Assembly: GCA_907163345.1 (NCBI GenBank)
Contig: CAJQUN010001336.1
Coordinates: 1-64,000, forward strand
Direction: 5' to 3'
Origin: Haberlea rhodopensis
Lineage: Eukaryota; Streptophyta; Magnoliopsida; Lamiales; Gesneriaceae
DNA length: 64,000 bases
Numbering within the stretch: position 1 is the first letter of the stretch; each line of letters begins with the position of its first letter. The translations under genes were made by a program, and so were the position numbers. Shown piece by piece: positions 34,029 through 45,499 of the stretch. The notes under the pieces are model-generated. The model did no database searches. It had not been told where the DNA came from and saw only the letters and a list, made by a program, of their open reading frames with translations.

Positions 34029-35752
34029 TGAATTTGAAAGGGCGTGATGCACGACACGGGGATGATTAGCCTTGAATATATATGTAACGAAACTTGGATT
34101 TCGGCACATTGGATGCTCTGTGGCACGAAACGGGACATTGAATAAATTTTCGGGGATAAATTATGTAATTTAAATAAAATTTACATGAAGTTGCAATTTT
34201 TTTTCTACGAGTGGAGTGGCCCGAAGTTGAAGGACCCGTGCTGGATAGGCACGGTTACATTGGGCATCTTATAGCCATCAGATAACGACGTCATCATCAT
34301 ATATATATTTGTGTATATGATGGTGGTACATGTTGGAGATGGCGACAAGTGGCTATAAAATGGTACATTTAAGGATACCGTCGAAGTAACCGATAGCCTC
34401 TTTGGATGTAACAAACTAGACTGAATGCTAAATGTGGCAATGGGCAGTAGAAAATTAAATTTGTATAATATTTTTTGGTGGGTATTATTTTAAAACTATT
34501 TTTATTATATAAATAAAAATTTCATAGGTAAAAGAGTATTATATTGAAGTACACTGCCAATAGAAGAAAAAAATCTCTCAATCTTTTACGATACGCAAAA
34601 AGATTAATATACATAATGGAAACTGGGAATGGATACCTTTAACTTTTGTATAAATAGAGTTTCATCAGTCACAGAGTTTTGAAGATTCACTGCCAATTAA
34701 ATTCTTATTATTTTCACAAAACTAGTCATTCTGCAATGTTTTAGTTTTTTTCATTTTTAAATTCAATTTTTCCCATTATTTTGGTGTAGGATATAGACAT
34801 GTTTTTGCATGAAATGGCAAAAATAATTTCTTGTACATCGCTGGCTGCATATTTTTGGTGTAGCATTGTAGCTCTGCGCTAAAACACCTTTTTACTTTTG
34901 TTTTATTTTGCAATTTATTTTAAAAATTAATGATTTTTAGTAAATGTATATCAATAATTTAAAAAATAGGATTAGTATGATAAAAATGATTTATGATTAA
35001 TTTATTATTTATAAAATATAACAATAAGTTTAATTGTTTTAAGGAATAAATAATATCATTATATTCTGTATATAAATTTGAAAAAAACTAATTTATTTGA
35101 TATGAAGGTATTGAATTTAATATTTGTGAAATGATTTAATTGTTGTAGAAAACTATGATTTAATAATGTCATGACCACTAAATGTTATGATATGAAAAAT
35201 ATGATCTCGTTAGTTTTATTAAAATTTTAATTTATCTTTTTTAACTGGATATGGGGAAAATATTATATAATAAAATTATTAATTTTTTAGAAATTTTTTA
35301 TTTTTATTGTTATATTATATGTTCCTAGAAGAATGAAAGGTTCATAACACGCACACCTAATCCCACATAAGGACGAATAAATATTTTTCTAGTTAACGAT
35401 GCTGTTATTTTTTTTGACTGGGAACAACATCGACTACTTTTTGGGTGTATATGTGTAAACTTTCGGGTTCGATTGCAAATCATGTCTGATAGGTGACCGT
35501 ATTACACATCCAAAAAATGTTAGTCGAAAAAATCAAACTTATGATCAAGTTCACATATTCAACCAATCCACCCACACTATGAGAGGCAGTCTACGCTGTT
35601 GCTTCTTGCAAAACTGGCCACTCTTTACGGCGAATGCTTACTAAACACTTGAGTCCGCACTAGTCATAACTTTATCTTTGTCATGCAGAAAAAATATATT
35701 TTAAATGAAATCATGTGTAGGTGGCATAAAATGGAGGTTTCGAAGATATATA
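34029..35752. other. Intergenic DNA downstream of the PPR gene
   Basis: The first 170 bases or so are probably the PPR 3' UTR (AATAAA-like signal near 34140). The rest is AT-rich without a recognisable gene or element. Confidence 0.4.
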
Positions 35753-36677
35753 GGCTAATTTAATTTTAAAAAATCAAAAATAAAGTTAAAAAAAAAAACA
35801 AATTTATTTTTCTAATGTAAAACACGAATCAAGTTAGCGAGTCTTATTGTTCACGAGTTTTTTTTTTACAAATTATTCAATTTTTTGTATAAAAAAAAGT
35901 GGTGCTCGAAAAAATTAAGTCATCGATGAATCCTCTAACCCGGATTGATGTTTATGTTTCTTTAACGACCTTATAAATAATTCTCTTGGAGTGGGCAAAG
36001 TGAAAGCTGTAAGCTTTTTGAGACTTTTCTACTATTATTCGAATTTACGTTTATTAAGTTCTTGATAATTGATAGCTATAAGATAATAAGAACATAAATA
36101 TGTCAAGTATTCCAAGAAGTTACGTTTAATAGGTGTACATTTTTTTTTTATATCTAATATTTTTTAATGTGGAGCCTAAAAAAAAAGGCTTGCTTAAGAA
36201 TATTTTTGTTATTTAGAAAAATGGAATCCATTATCCCCACACAAAAAGTAGTATATGATATCACCAAAAAATAAAATCGCACATACTAAACAAAACGCCT
36301 TGGAATACTTGACATATTTATCTTCTTATAGCTACCAAGTACCAAGAGCTTATTAAACGTAAATTCAAATAATGGTAGAAAAATATCAAAAAGCATACAA
36401 CTTTCGCTTTGTCTCATCCGAGAGAATTATTCAGAAGGTCGTTAAAGAGACATAAACATCAATCTGGATTAGGGGATTCATTAATGAACTTAAATTTTTC
36501 GAGCATCATTTTTTTTTACAAAAAAAACTGAATAATTTTTTTTAAAAAAAGACACGTTAACATTAATAATCACGAACACTGTTTACAGTTAGAATCACAG
36601 GCTCGCGTTTTAGCTAGAAAAGTTAACCTTTTTTTTTAACTTTATTTTTGAATTTTTTTTATTTAATTAAATTAGCC
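35753..36677. mobile_element. Foldback / MITE-like element with long inverted arms
   Basis: Arms at about 35753-36115 and 36285-36677 are inverted copies: GGCTAATTTAATT at both ends, and inside them AACCCGGATTGATGTTTATG pairs with CATAAACATCAATCTGGATT. The central loop is about 170 bases. Flanks are GATATATA (35745-35752) and GATGTATA (36678-36685), an 8-bp duplication with one mismatch, which fits hAT or a Mutator-like origin. There is no coding region. It ends about 130 bases upstream of the DUF7054 start codon. Confidence 0.75.
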
Positions 36678-36808
36678 GATGTATACTACTACCGTTTTAT
36701 CAGTTTCATTCCCATGTAAATACAAACCCCCGCGGTACGCAATTTGCAATTATCTTCCAGGTTTCTCTAACCATACGCTTTCTCTCCACCCCGTGGTCCA
36801 TTCAAAGT

Positions 36809-37659
36809 ATGTCGCCCACGAATCAGAGGAAAGGAGCCGATCAACAATATTATCTGAAGGAGCGGTACGTCTCGGAGAGGTCGGCGTCGTCTAACGTCAG
36901 AGATGGCGGTGGAGGGGCGGTGGAGGGGTTTTCAAGGCTGGGGTCTGTGCTGGACCCACTTGGCGGAAAAGGAGCCATTGGACTCACACTTGAGGAGGTG
37001 GCGTCGAAAGGAAAGCCGTTGAAGCCTACAAAATTGTTGTTGAAAGTGACGATAGAGAGGAGCCTCGGCCCCGTGCAGGTGGTGATGTCGCCTGAGGGAT
37101 CAGTGAATGAATTGATTGCTGCGGTCCTGCTGCAATACGTTAAGGAGGGGCGGCGGCCACTGCTACCGACCACCGCGGCGGCAGACTTCGAGCTTCATTA
37201 CTCCCAGTTTTCCTTGGAAAGTAAGTATCATCACTTTTCCAACATAATTTCTGTTCTCTTTAAACTGTAAGTTTTTTTTTTTTTTTTTGGAACAAAACTT
37301 TAAACTCTATTTTAAGTGAGAATGATTAGTAAAGTTTCTAAAGTTAGTTCCTTTCAATATTTTCCTGTTCTATACACTTTATTAATAATTTTTCTATTAA
37401 AAAATTTAACACGATTTGGAAAATAACAAATATTTTGTATTTTACCTATAATTTGGTAGACTCGTTAAATGCTGAGATAGTTACGGTGCATTTAGGTTTA
37501 AAGGGGGAGGAGGAGCTGGTGTCATTGGGGTAAAGAAATTTCTTTCTGTGCCGGAAGAAGGGGGTAGAAGGCGGTGGCGCACCGCCTACTTCAAGCTGTT
37601 CAAGGGCCGCCAAGAAACAAGGATTACCTTGGTTCAAATTCATGGATTTCAATTTTTAA
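36809..37659 (+). pseudogene. DUF7054-family protein gene with an in-frame stop
   Basis: Exon 1 is 36809-37220 (MSPTNQRKGA start, donor GTAAGT). Exon 2 most likely starts at 37496 after 'gcatttag', because this gives FSLES then LKGEEELVSLG in frame, as in the At4g22758-like family (DUF7054). The domain core is KLLLKVTIERSLGPVQVV through ADFELHYSQF. A TAA at 37531-37533 then interrupts the frame where the family has a small residue. After it the same frame continues with the family's RNFFLC motif and C-terminal LPWFKFMDF, ending at 37659. So the full 192-codon frame exists except for one stop at codon 150. It could be a sequencing error, a recent null allele or a shortened protein. Function of the family is unknown to me. 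Confidence 0.75.
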
Positions 37660-38277
37660 TTAATTACATCCTCAATTTTGAGAACATTTTTTCCTATTTC
37701 GAAATATCTACATTTTCCCAGAGCAGTTGATATAGTTATACTAGTCTTTATCATATATACTGTACAATAATGAATTGTTAAAGTCATTCATGTATTCACA
37801 TGATTATGATGATTTATTAAAAAACAAACCAAACAATGGATGTAATACGATAAGTGTCAACACTCTTATCTAATCATCCTTACCAAACACAGAACATCTC
37901 TAAATTTAGAGAGGACTTTCTACCTAAGCACTTAGTTTTAAATATTTTAGACAATCTACTAAACTACCTTCAAACAACTCACATTCAATTTAGTCATAGT
38001 TACCTAATGCTCATCAAATGTTATTAGCAAATCATCTAACGTTTCATTTTGATGTAACGATTTTATTTTAATAATGTATTCGAAAATCTAAATTTTACAT
38101 GATTTTAATAATTAAAAATTTAAAATACATTGATATTATTTAAAAATACCTTCAAAGTGACAGATCGTTGATTTGAAATCAATGGATTTTAATTGTATCA
38201 AAGATTTGAACACCAAATCAATCATGACTATGTAATCTTATCAAAAAGCGTTTTAATAAAGGATTAATTTGTCTGAA
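37660..38277. other. Intergenic DNA, 3' UTR and promoter region
   Basis: The 3' flank of the DUF7054 gene and the 5' flank of the RETICULATA-related gene. No further gene or element was recognised. Confidence 0.4.
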
Positions 38278-38622
38278 ATGTACAACTGGCTGATGAGGCA
38301 ATCCAACCCTAGTTTCTCGTTGGTGACACTCTTAGGTACAATCTGTACAGACTGCACAGTTCAACCAGCGTTCCGCAGCCATAGGGAAAATTTTCGGTTG
38401 AGCGGTGCTGTTTTCGGATTCAAACGATGTCATGCACTTGTCCTCCGGCCGGCGGATTCACAATTGCGAAAGTTCACAATTCACTGCACCACTGCAGTTC
38501 GGGCAGAAACGTCATTTTCGAATTCAAATTCTTCGCAGATTCCACACCTTGCAATAACCAATTCGTTAAATTCTGTTACGATAAACCGTTTCGTGTCAGG
38601 TGCACTGAGCAGGAGATATTGA
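38278..38622 (+). other. Possible upstream ORF overlapping the RETICULATA-related start
   Basis: An ATG at 38278 opens 114 codons (MYNWLMRQSN) in a different frame and ends at 38622, inside exon 1 of the main gene. If the transcript includes it, it would be a long overlapping uORF expected to reduce main-frame translation. Alternatively an indel in the assembly separates an extended N-terminus from the main frame. The transcription start is not known. Confidence 0.35.
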
Positions 38623-41600
38623 CGGAAGCGAGTTTTTCATCGGGAAATTTCGAGAAAGTTGATGATCATGGAGGCGGCGGAGATGGTGGTGATGGACAGC
38701 CTCCTGGAAGAGGTGGTGGTGGTGGAGGAGGAGGAGGAGAGGACAATGATGGTGAGGAAAAGGAGTTTGGTCCTATTGTTAGGTATGATGAGATAATAGA
38801 AGAGGCGAAAAAACTAGGGGTGACTCTACCTGCTGATATGCTGGAAGCTGCAAAATCAACGGGGATTCGTAGACTGATTCTTTCCCGCTACATAGATTTG
38901 CAGGTGCAATCCTGAAACGTTTTGAAATTTTTTGTTGCATATATCTAGATGCTTTATCGAAGGCGATATAAAAGTGATTGATATGTATGTAATGAGGTTA
39001 AAATATGGGTTAATTTTGATTTTTTATTGACATTGCAGGGTTCAGCTTGGCCTTTAGGTTTTTTGATGAGACATTGCTTGATGCTTCGAAACCGGATGCT
39101 GGCTGATCCCTCATTTTTGTTCAAAGTTGGGACCGAGGTTTGTCAACTTACGTGTTTTCATTGCTGTGAAGTGTGTGAGCACTATATTATTCAACTGCCC
39201 GATACATTTTCGTGGAAATTATTAATAGAAGCAACAGGCTTGGTGTGTGTTTTTTAAAAGTTTCTTCTTGTCAAGCCAGTTATGCGCAAAAACGTGTTTT
39301 TTTAATTATTCACATTTCAACCGGTAGTCTTGGTCTTGTTAATCATTTGATGGATACTTTACCCTAATATCTGAGTATTGATTTGATCATTTTTCAGGTG
39401 GTAATTGATTCTTGTTGCGCAACATTTGCTGAAGTTAATAAAAGAGGAAAGGATTTCTGGGCAGAGTTCGAATTATATGCTGCAGATCTTTTAGTTGGTA
39501 TTGTTGTTGACATTGCTTTAGTTGGTATGCTGGCGCCTTATGCCCGTATAGGCGAACGATCCATCCCAAGTGGATTTCTTGGACGCCTACAGCATGTTTG
39601 CGGTGCTCTTCCCAGCAGGTGACTAATCCCAGAAGTGCCTTATTATTCAATAATTTGTGCTGAGCTTCTCTAATCAGTCTTTTGATGGGTTGTCTTAAAA
39701 CTATTGCGTAGATACGACAGTATGTCAAGTAATTCTAAAAGTATATGAGGACCTTTGTAATTCATATTTTCACCAAACAAAGTGTGGAACAAGTGTCTGT
39801 TCATGTTTGGGAACTCCGACCAGAGATATTTGTAATATTGATCTCCATATCTATGATAATACCCATCGCATCCTAATTTAGTTATCCACTGATAAGGTTA
39901 CACTTTTGCTTCAGCATGGTTATGTTTTTGTAACCCGAGAACTGTTTGTTATTCTTATGAAATTTCTGTATGCTCTGTTCCTGATTACTTGCTTTTTCTT
40001 ATTGGTTTGATTAATCTTCAAATAAATAGTGGGTAAATGAAATATATGAATGAGAACATTCTAGTTCGCAATGGCAGGTGGGATTAATAGATTTCCTTCC
40101 TAACACCATTAAAAATATATCTTTTGGATTGACTTTGAATATACTATGGCTATCATCTGATTGGGAAGTTATGGGGAGCGGAACTGTACTAGCAGTTAAT
40201 TTTTTTTACAGTAGGGTGTGTCATGAGTGCGATTTTTGGTGATAATCTTTTGGGACGTTAATAGACTTTTTAAATTTGAGACACCTTTCTTGGGATAATG
40301 ATAGTGAAACTGCACCATTTTTCTTAATGTTATCTTCATTTGTATATTGATTGTAGTATTTTGATCATTCAGTGCTTTTGAAGCTGAGAGACCTGGAATT
40401 AGATTCTCACTGCAGCAGCGGATTGCCACGTACTTTTACAAGGTACAACACTTTAAAGCATATGCAGAGCTGTAAAATGTCTTGTAGTTTCATCCTCTCT
40501 GTCTTCAACATTGTTGAAGCTGATAGTTCCTGTAGTCATCCAAATTGTAGCTCTAAACCCTGCTGTTGTTATTTTGGATGTAGGGTGTATTATACGGCTC
40601 TGTTGGGTTTGGATGTGGTCTTATTGGCCAAGGAATTGCTAATATGATCATGAATGCTAAAAGGTTCTCTTTTGCCTATATATCTATATATTTTCTTTAT
40701 TTACCTTGAGAATGTGTTCAGAAGCAATATTTGATATATTTATATGCCATTCTTTCCTTGTTTGAGTGTTGCATGTTTGATTGATATGAAGTGTTCTCCA
40801 TTTTAATATGTTTTGGTTGTTTATGATGCGACTTGGGATTTTGGGAAAAAATGTGATTTACGGCCCAATTTAAAATGAGACATTTCATCAATTAATCCTC
40901 CTAGATTCATTACCTCTGTTTGAGAGCTTGAGGGGCTAGAAACTGTTTATATTGACCGCCAACATCTTAAATTTCTAAATTAATATACTATTAAATTTTG
41001 TTTTGTCATGGAAATGTTGCTATGACAAGTAATCAAAATATGTTTTTGCATAGGATTGTGTGAGCCAACCTGGATAACGCTATATTAAAGGATGAAACTG
41101 TCATTGTTGGTGATGTATACTTGTACCTTGCAGGAGTATCAAGAAGTCGGAAGAAGATATACCTGTGCCTCCCTTGGTGAAAAGTGCTGCACTGTGGTGT
41201 AAGAAATTTATTTTGCTTCATGTATTTCTTCACATAGATATCCATCTCCTCTAATTTATCTGCCTGCTATGGGTTTTGCAGCTTATATGGAAATTGAAGT
41301 AATATGCTTTCTTATTTTAAATACAGTTTCATGTATTTTCTCTTTGGTTGCGTTAATGTCTACATGAGAAGTTCTTCTCTGTTTATTTTTTAGTTCGTGG
41401 TTCAGCAAATCAGATTTAAAAAAATTTATCTTAAAATTTCAATGATTTTCCATCGGTTCCATGTCCTAGCTCTTTTATATGTATAACAGAGAAGGAAACT
41501 AAAATCCAAGGAATTATCAGAGTACATATCAAGTTCTAACAGTACATATCGAGTTCTAACAAAGGGTAGTTCAATTCTATCGAACTTGAGACAAGCTCGT

Positions 41601-42242
41601 ACAGTCATTGGGAACTTCAAGAAAAATCTCTGTATTAAGGTTATAGAAATCCCAGGTGCTAAATTGTCAACAGCTATATCGCCTTCACTATAGCTGTGTG
41701 AGAAAATTATTGGCATACGAACAAGGCATCCTTTGATATGAGTTATGCAATTCTAAATGCATCTGATCCCACTGAACAGTAGCTTCTTGAATCAACCTTA
41801 GCTTTCCCTTCATCGAGTTATCATGTCAGTCGTGTTTGATCAAACCTTTGACTAAGAGGCCAAACGTTAAAGGTGTCCCTTCTTGGACCTAAACTCCTTG
41901 CATAACTCCCTATCATTTATGTTTTAAACGCCTCCAATAATCTCATATATTTGCTACAGCTTCATGGATATTAGTGTCTTACCTTTAAATCCAACGCATC
42001 CTTCTGTTCTATCATAATGTTCTCACATTGTTTCATGTTTATCTTTAGGTGTTTTTCTTGCTGTGTCTTCAAACACCCGTTACCAAATAGTAAATGGATT
42101 GGAACGTCTCGTTGAAGCCTCGCCTTTGGCTAAGCAAATCCCACCTGTGGCTTTGGCCTTCACAGTAGGTGTACGATTTACCAATAATATCTACGGTGGA
42201 ATGCAGTTTGTGGACTGGGCTAAATGGAGTGGGGTTCAATAG
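38427..42242 (+). CDS. RETICULATA-related chloroplast membrane protein (DUF3411)
   Basis: I place seven exons: 38427-38903, 39039-39137, 39398-39618, 40373-40442, 40584-40663, 41134-41198 and 42049-42242. All join in frame at GT-AG borders. The protein starts MSCTCPPAGG with a Ser/Cys-rich transit-like region, then a glycine-rich acidic stretch (HGGGGDGGDG, GGGGGGGGGED). The DUF3411 domain follows: FGPIVRYDEI, LPADMLEAAK, LRNRMLADPSFLFKVGTE, DFWAEFELYAADLLVG, FEAERPG, GSVGFGCGLIGQGIAN, EEDIPVPPL, and the end GGMQFVDWAKWSGVQ. RETICULATA proteins sit in the plastid envelope and affect mesophyll development and leaf reticulation; the biochemical role is unclear. It is most like RER1-RER3. Exon 6/7 joining gives LWCVFL where many relatives have LWGVFL. 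The start is the first ATG in the main frame after stops at about 38310 and 38380. Confidence 0.9.
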
Positions 42243-42889
42243 AGAAGTGCTTTTCTTCCATCGTCATTTTTGTTCACTCTTGAGTGTGAAAAATTGTTAA
42301 AGCCCTGTCGCGAACTGGCCATACACTGAACAATGAAATCCAGCCTAGAATCCAGAAGATACTGAAGAGTAGCATTTTTTTATAAAAGTCCAGATGGTTC
42401 GTTGCAGGATCATGTGATGTATTGTAATCTATTTAACAGAACGTATAAAATCGAAATTTTTTTTTTTTCAGAATCGGAACAAAGGAGAGTTATTCTGTAT
42501 TTGGGAAATTATTCCTACTGTTTGACTAATCTATATATTGTTACTGGGGTCATATTTATCTGTTCTATTAAGTTTAAACCAGATATTGTTTCTATAAAGA
42601 AAATCACAGATCGTCGGCAAGCTCTCTGATCTATACTGTAGTATAGAAACAAACTCGAGGAACTGAAATTATTACACCCTGCACCTACGGCCTGGTAAAA
42701 CAATACATCATATTCATAGTCTAGAAACTGAAATAACTTTTTTTTTTTCGATCGGTAAATTAAATTACATAAGCAAATTGTACATAGTTCCAGGTAAAAA
42801 CCTGCACACAAAATATCGAACAAATACCAACAAATTATCCCCTAAGTATGCATTATTAGGAAATAATTTGTACATAATTCGAAACACAA
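42243..42889. other. 3' UTR and intergenic DNA
   Basis: The first few hundred bases are probably the RETICULATA-related 3' UTR. No other gene is seen before the LINE remnant. Confidence 0.4.
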
Positions 42890-43262
42890 AAAGTTTGATG
42901 TGTTGGAAAACCTTCTCCAGAGCGTCCAAAAGACCTTCGAACTTCATGTATGTACTGTCGATGCAAATGCTATTCCACGGGCCTTCAAAATACATGACGA
43001 ACCCCGATATTATTTCTTCAATCCTTTAAAAGCATTTTTCAAAGTGGACAACGAATCTAATGTGAAGCCAACTTAGAACCATCTTCCAAATCGTCGAACT
43101 GTAGGAACATGCAAAGAACAGATGGTTTAAGCTTTCATCATGTATGTTGCATAAGACACACGATTTCTCAACAAAAGGCGGGTGATCACATGTTGCCAAT
43201 CAATCCTAAGCTCCAAGCCACAGAGTGAAGGAGTGCTTCGGCAGTAAGTGCGGTACGCAAAA
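42890..43262 (-). pseudogene. LINE remnant: zf-RVT domain
   Basis: The minus strand encodes PKHSFTLWLG, then (after stops) a CVLCNIHDESLNHLFFAC segment and SYSSTIWKMVLSW. This is the zinc-binding domain (zf-RVT) found downstream of reverse transcriptase in plant LINEs, with its C-x2-C...H...C pattern. Stops interrupt the first part and no RT domain is adjacent. The left boundary is uncertain. It is a dead fragment. Confidence 0.7.
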
Positions 43263-43608
43263 CATTGTGCGTATACATTTCAAGAAAACAATGAGTGTAG
43301 AGCTACTAACACATCAGTGAAATAGGGCTAACAGGCTATTGAAATCACCGATACGGCTCAAACTGAACAACTTAACCGCTACTTTTTTCCCAGTTCTGTT
43401 ACTTCAACTAAATTGCGTTGTCTATGCTTATACATGTTGTCAAACTTTGACAGTCCATATTGATCCCTCAGCCCCTCCGCCACTGCAAGAACATAAGTTT
43501 AATGAACGTGTTCCTTTGACATCTACAGGTCTCGAGAAACCAAACTTACAAAAATCCAGTTTTTGGAAGTAAAACGGGATGAAGATCGGCTTTTCTGATA
43601 AATGAAAT

Positions 43609-43990
43609 TCAAAGCAAAGAGAAACTTTTGCGATTGCGAGAATGAGGTGTAGATTGCCGTGCTTGCTCGCCTGATGCTCTTGGTGTAGGTGTCATGCTCT
43701 TCAAAATGTCACTTTTTTGCATTTGAACGACTAACAAGTAACTTACATCCAATCCTTCGAGCAATGAAGTGAGGAGAACTAAGGTAACTATGTGCTTCGC
43801 CACCCTTCTCTTTATCTTCCCAAATCTTGTTCAAGTTCTTCTACTCTTGGCCTCATCCTTTCCATGTCCGTTTTCAGCACATGGTTTTCTCGGACAAGAG
43901 TAACCCATCCATCTTGTTGAGCTATTTGACCCGACATTTCAATGAGGGAAGCTGCAGGTGTATTTTGGGCATCAAGATATTTGATATTGT
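43609..43990 (-). pseudogene. NPH3/BTB-family C-terminal fragment
   Basis: Minus-strand translation gives EMSGQIAQQDGWVTLVREN then VLKTDMERMRPRVEELEQDL, a coiled coil. After frame changes come SPHFIARRIGCKLLV and finally PTPRASGEQARQSTPHSRNR-KSFSLL and a stop. This is the pattern of the last exon of NPH3-type BTB/POZ phototropism proteins, which act as ubiquitin-ligase adaptors at the plasma membrane. At least two frameshifts and the missing BTB and NPH3 core make it a pseudogene fragment. It lies between a LINE remnant and a Copia remnant, so transposon capture is possible. Confidence 0.65.
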
Positions 43991-44059
43991 GATGCTTGTT
44001 GATGGTTCTTGGATTTAATTTATAAAGGAAACTCTGTCCAATTTTCTTAAAAATTCTAT

Positions 44060-45499
44060 ACCTTTTTATTCTCACAAAAAGGGGGAGAATGAATGTGCAA
44101 ACTTGATTGTTGAAATGCTATTTGCAACCTTGATAGTTGTTAAATTACAACTTGTGACACATTTTTAAAAGGTGATAAAAATGTACATTGAAACATTGTT
44201 TATCATTGCATTCATTAAGGGGAGTATAAGCTCTTGCATTCATTAAGGGGAAGTATAAACTCTCTATGCATTGCATTGTTATAGTTTAATTTTTTATCAA
44301 GTTTACCAGGTTTTGTGATCATCAAAAATGGAGAGATTGTTGCGCCTTAAAACACTACAATTCTCATTTCTCTAATTTAAATAAAATAATCAAAATATCT
44401 ATTTTTGTTTTGATGATTATAAAACCTGTGATTTTTGGACTAATGATTTGTTTTGAGTATGCAGCATTATTTTTGATGAAATCAAGCATATTGAAGATTG
44501 ACAAAAGTGTTGAAATATAGAGAAGAGAAAAAAATTATTCCAGGCAGATCGCCCCAGGCGATGGGTGCCATGCGAGTGCATCGCCGCGCACATCGACCCA
44601 GGCGATGGCGAGACGTGCACGCAGGTGCGGATCGCCCGAGGCGTTCCGCCCGAGGCGTTGGCAGGAACGCCTGAGGCGTTCGGCAGGAACGCCCGAGGCG
44701 ATGCATAGTTACTGTTCATTTTCAAGCACGACCTTGATTTTATGGTGCGATCGCCTGTGTAAATTTCCAAAAAAAAATTGATTGTTGGGCTAAGGCAATG
44801 CAAGATAGTTTGAGGCGATCCATGAGCAATTTGTGCCTTAAATGTTGCTAACGGCTAGTATTACAATTGGGTGTCTTTTACACTATAAATATGGCCAATT
44901 AAGAAACAACAAGATACAACACAAGCAAGCTATACTCAATCCAACTCAAGCTATCATAGCAAAACTTCATTTATTTCTATTTTAGTGTCTTGTATTGAGA
45001 GTTTGTTTCTTATCCTTGTGTGAGAGCTTTGTTCCTCATTTGGTTACACCGTGAAGGTGTCATTTGTTGTAGCACACAAGTTGTGAATCATTGTAAAGGT
45101 CCTCCAACACCGACGCAAGTTGGAAATTTGTATAAGTCGCCGACAAGTAAAGTCGGTGCAAGGTTGTGGCTATCCTTGGAGCCCTCAAGGTCAAGAAGAA
45201 GTTGTGTGTGGCTATCCTTGGAGCTCTTAAAGCCAAGAAGAAGTTGTTCTAGTAGAACCTCGGTTAAACGATCTCTAACCGGGAAGAGGAGACGTAGGCG
45301 ATTCATCGCCGAACTTCTATAACAAATACTTGTGTTTTTCATTGCTTTATTTACATTTCGCATTTACTTTATTATTTCATATTGTTCATTGTTCGATTGA
45401 CATCAAGTCTTCCGCAGCGCAAACTCAATTTTTGCAAAATCACTTTAAATCGCAAAAGTAGCCAAGGAACCTCATTCACCCCCCTCTTCGGTTCCAACA
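44060..45499 (+). mobile_element. Copia family B remnant: internal 3' end plus LTR
   Basis: An internal stub with polypurine runs (aaaaagggggagaat near 44076) leads to 'ggagagat' and an LTR at 44338-45499 (TGTTGCGCC...GGTTCCAACA, 1162 bp). The LTR shares ends, TATA and R/U5 features with the LTRs of the gag-only element at 46830-52870, but is shorter and diverged. No 5' LTR is present. It abuts the Mutator-like transposase fragment and seems to have truncated its 3' end. Confidence 0.75.
44338..45499 (+). repeat. LTR of the family B remnant
   Basis: It contains GGCGAT/ATCGCC palindromic words at about 44544-44815, a TATA box (tataaata, 44884-44891), and two near copies of a 'gtggctatccttggagc' unit near 45170 and 45210. 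Confidence 0.75.

Noticed and set aside
36850..37173. 107-codon minus-strand open frame
   Set aside because: It is the antisense shadow of DUF7054 exon 1, caused by that exon's GC-rich codons.
37441..37500. An earlier exon 2 acceptor for the DUF7054 gene at 'ttggtag' (37459)
   Set aside because: It inserts extra residues (NSLNAEIVTVH) between FSLE and LKGEEELVSLG that break the family pattern. The acceptor at 37495 gives a seamless join. Either choice meets the same TAA.
42765..43029. Open frames around the LINE remnant on both strands
   Set aside because: Only the minus-strand zf-RVT segment shows family residues. The others overlap it in shifted frames.
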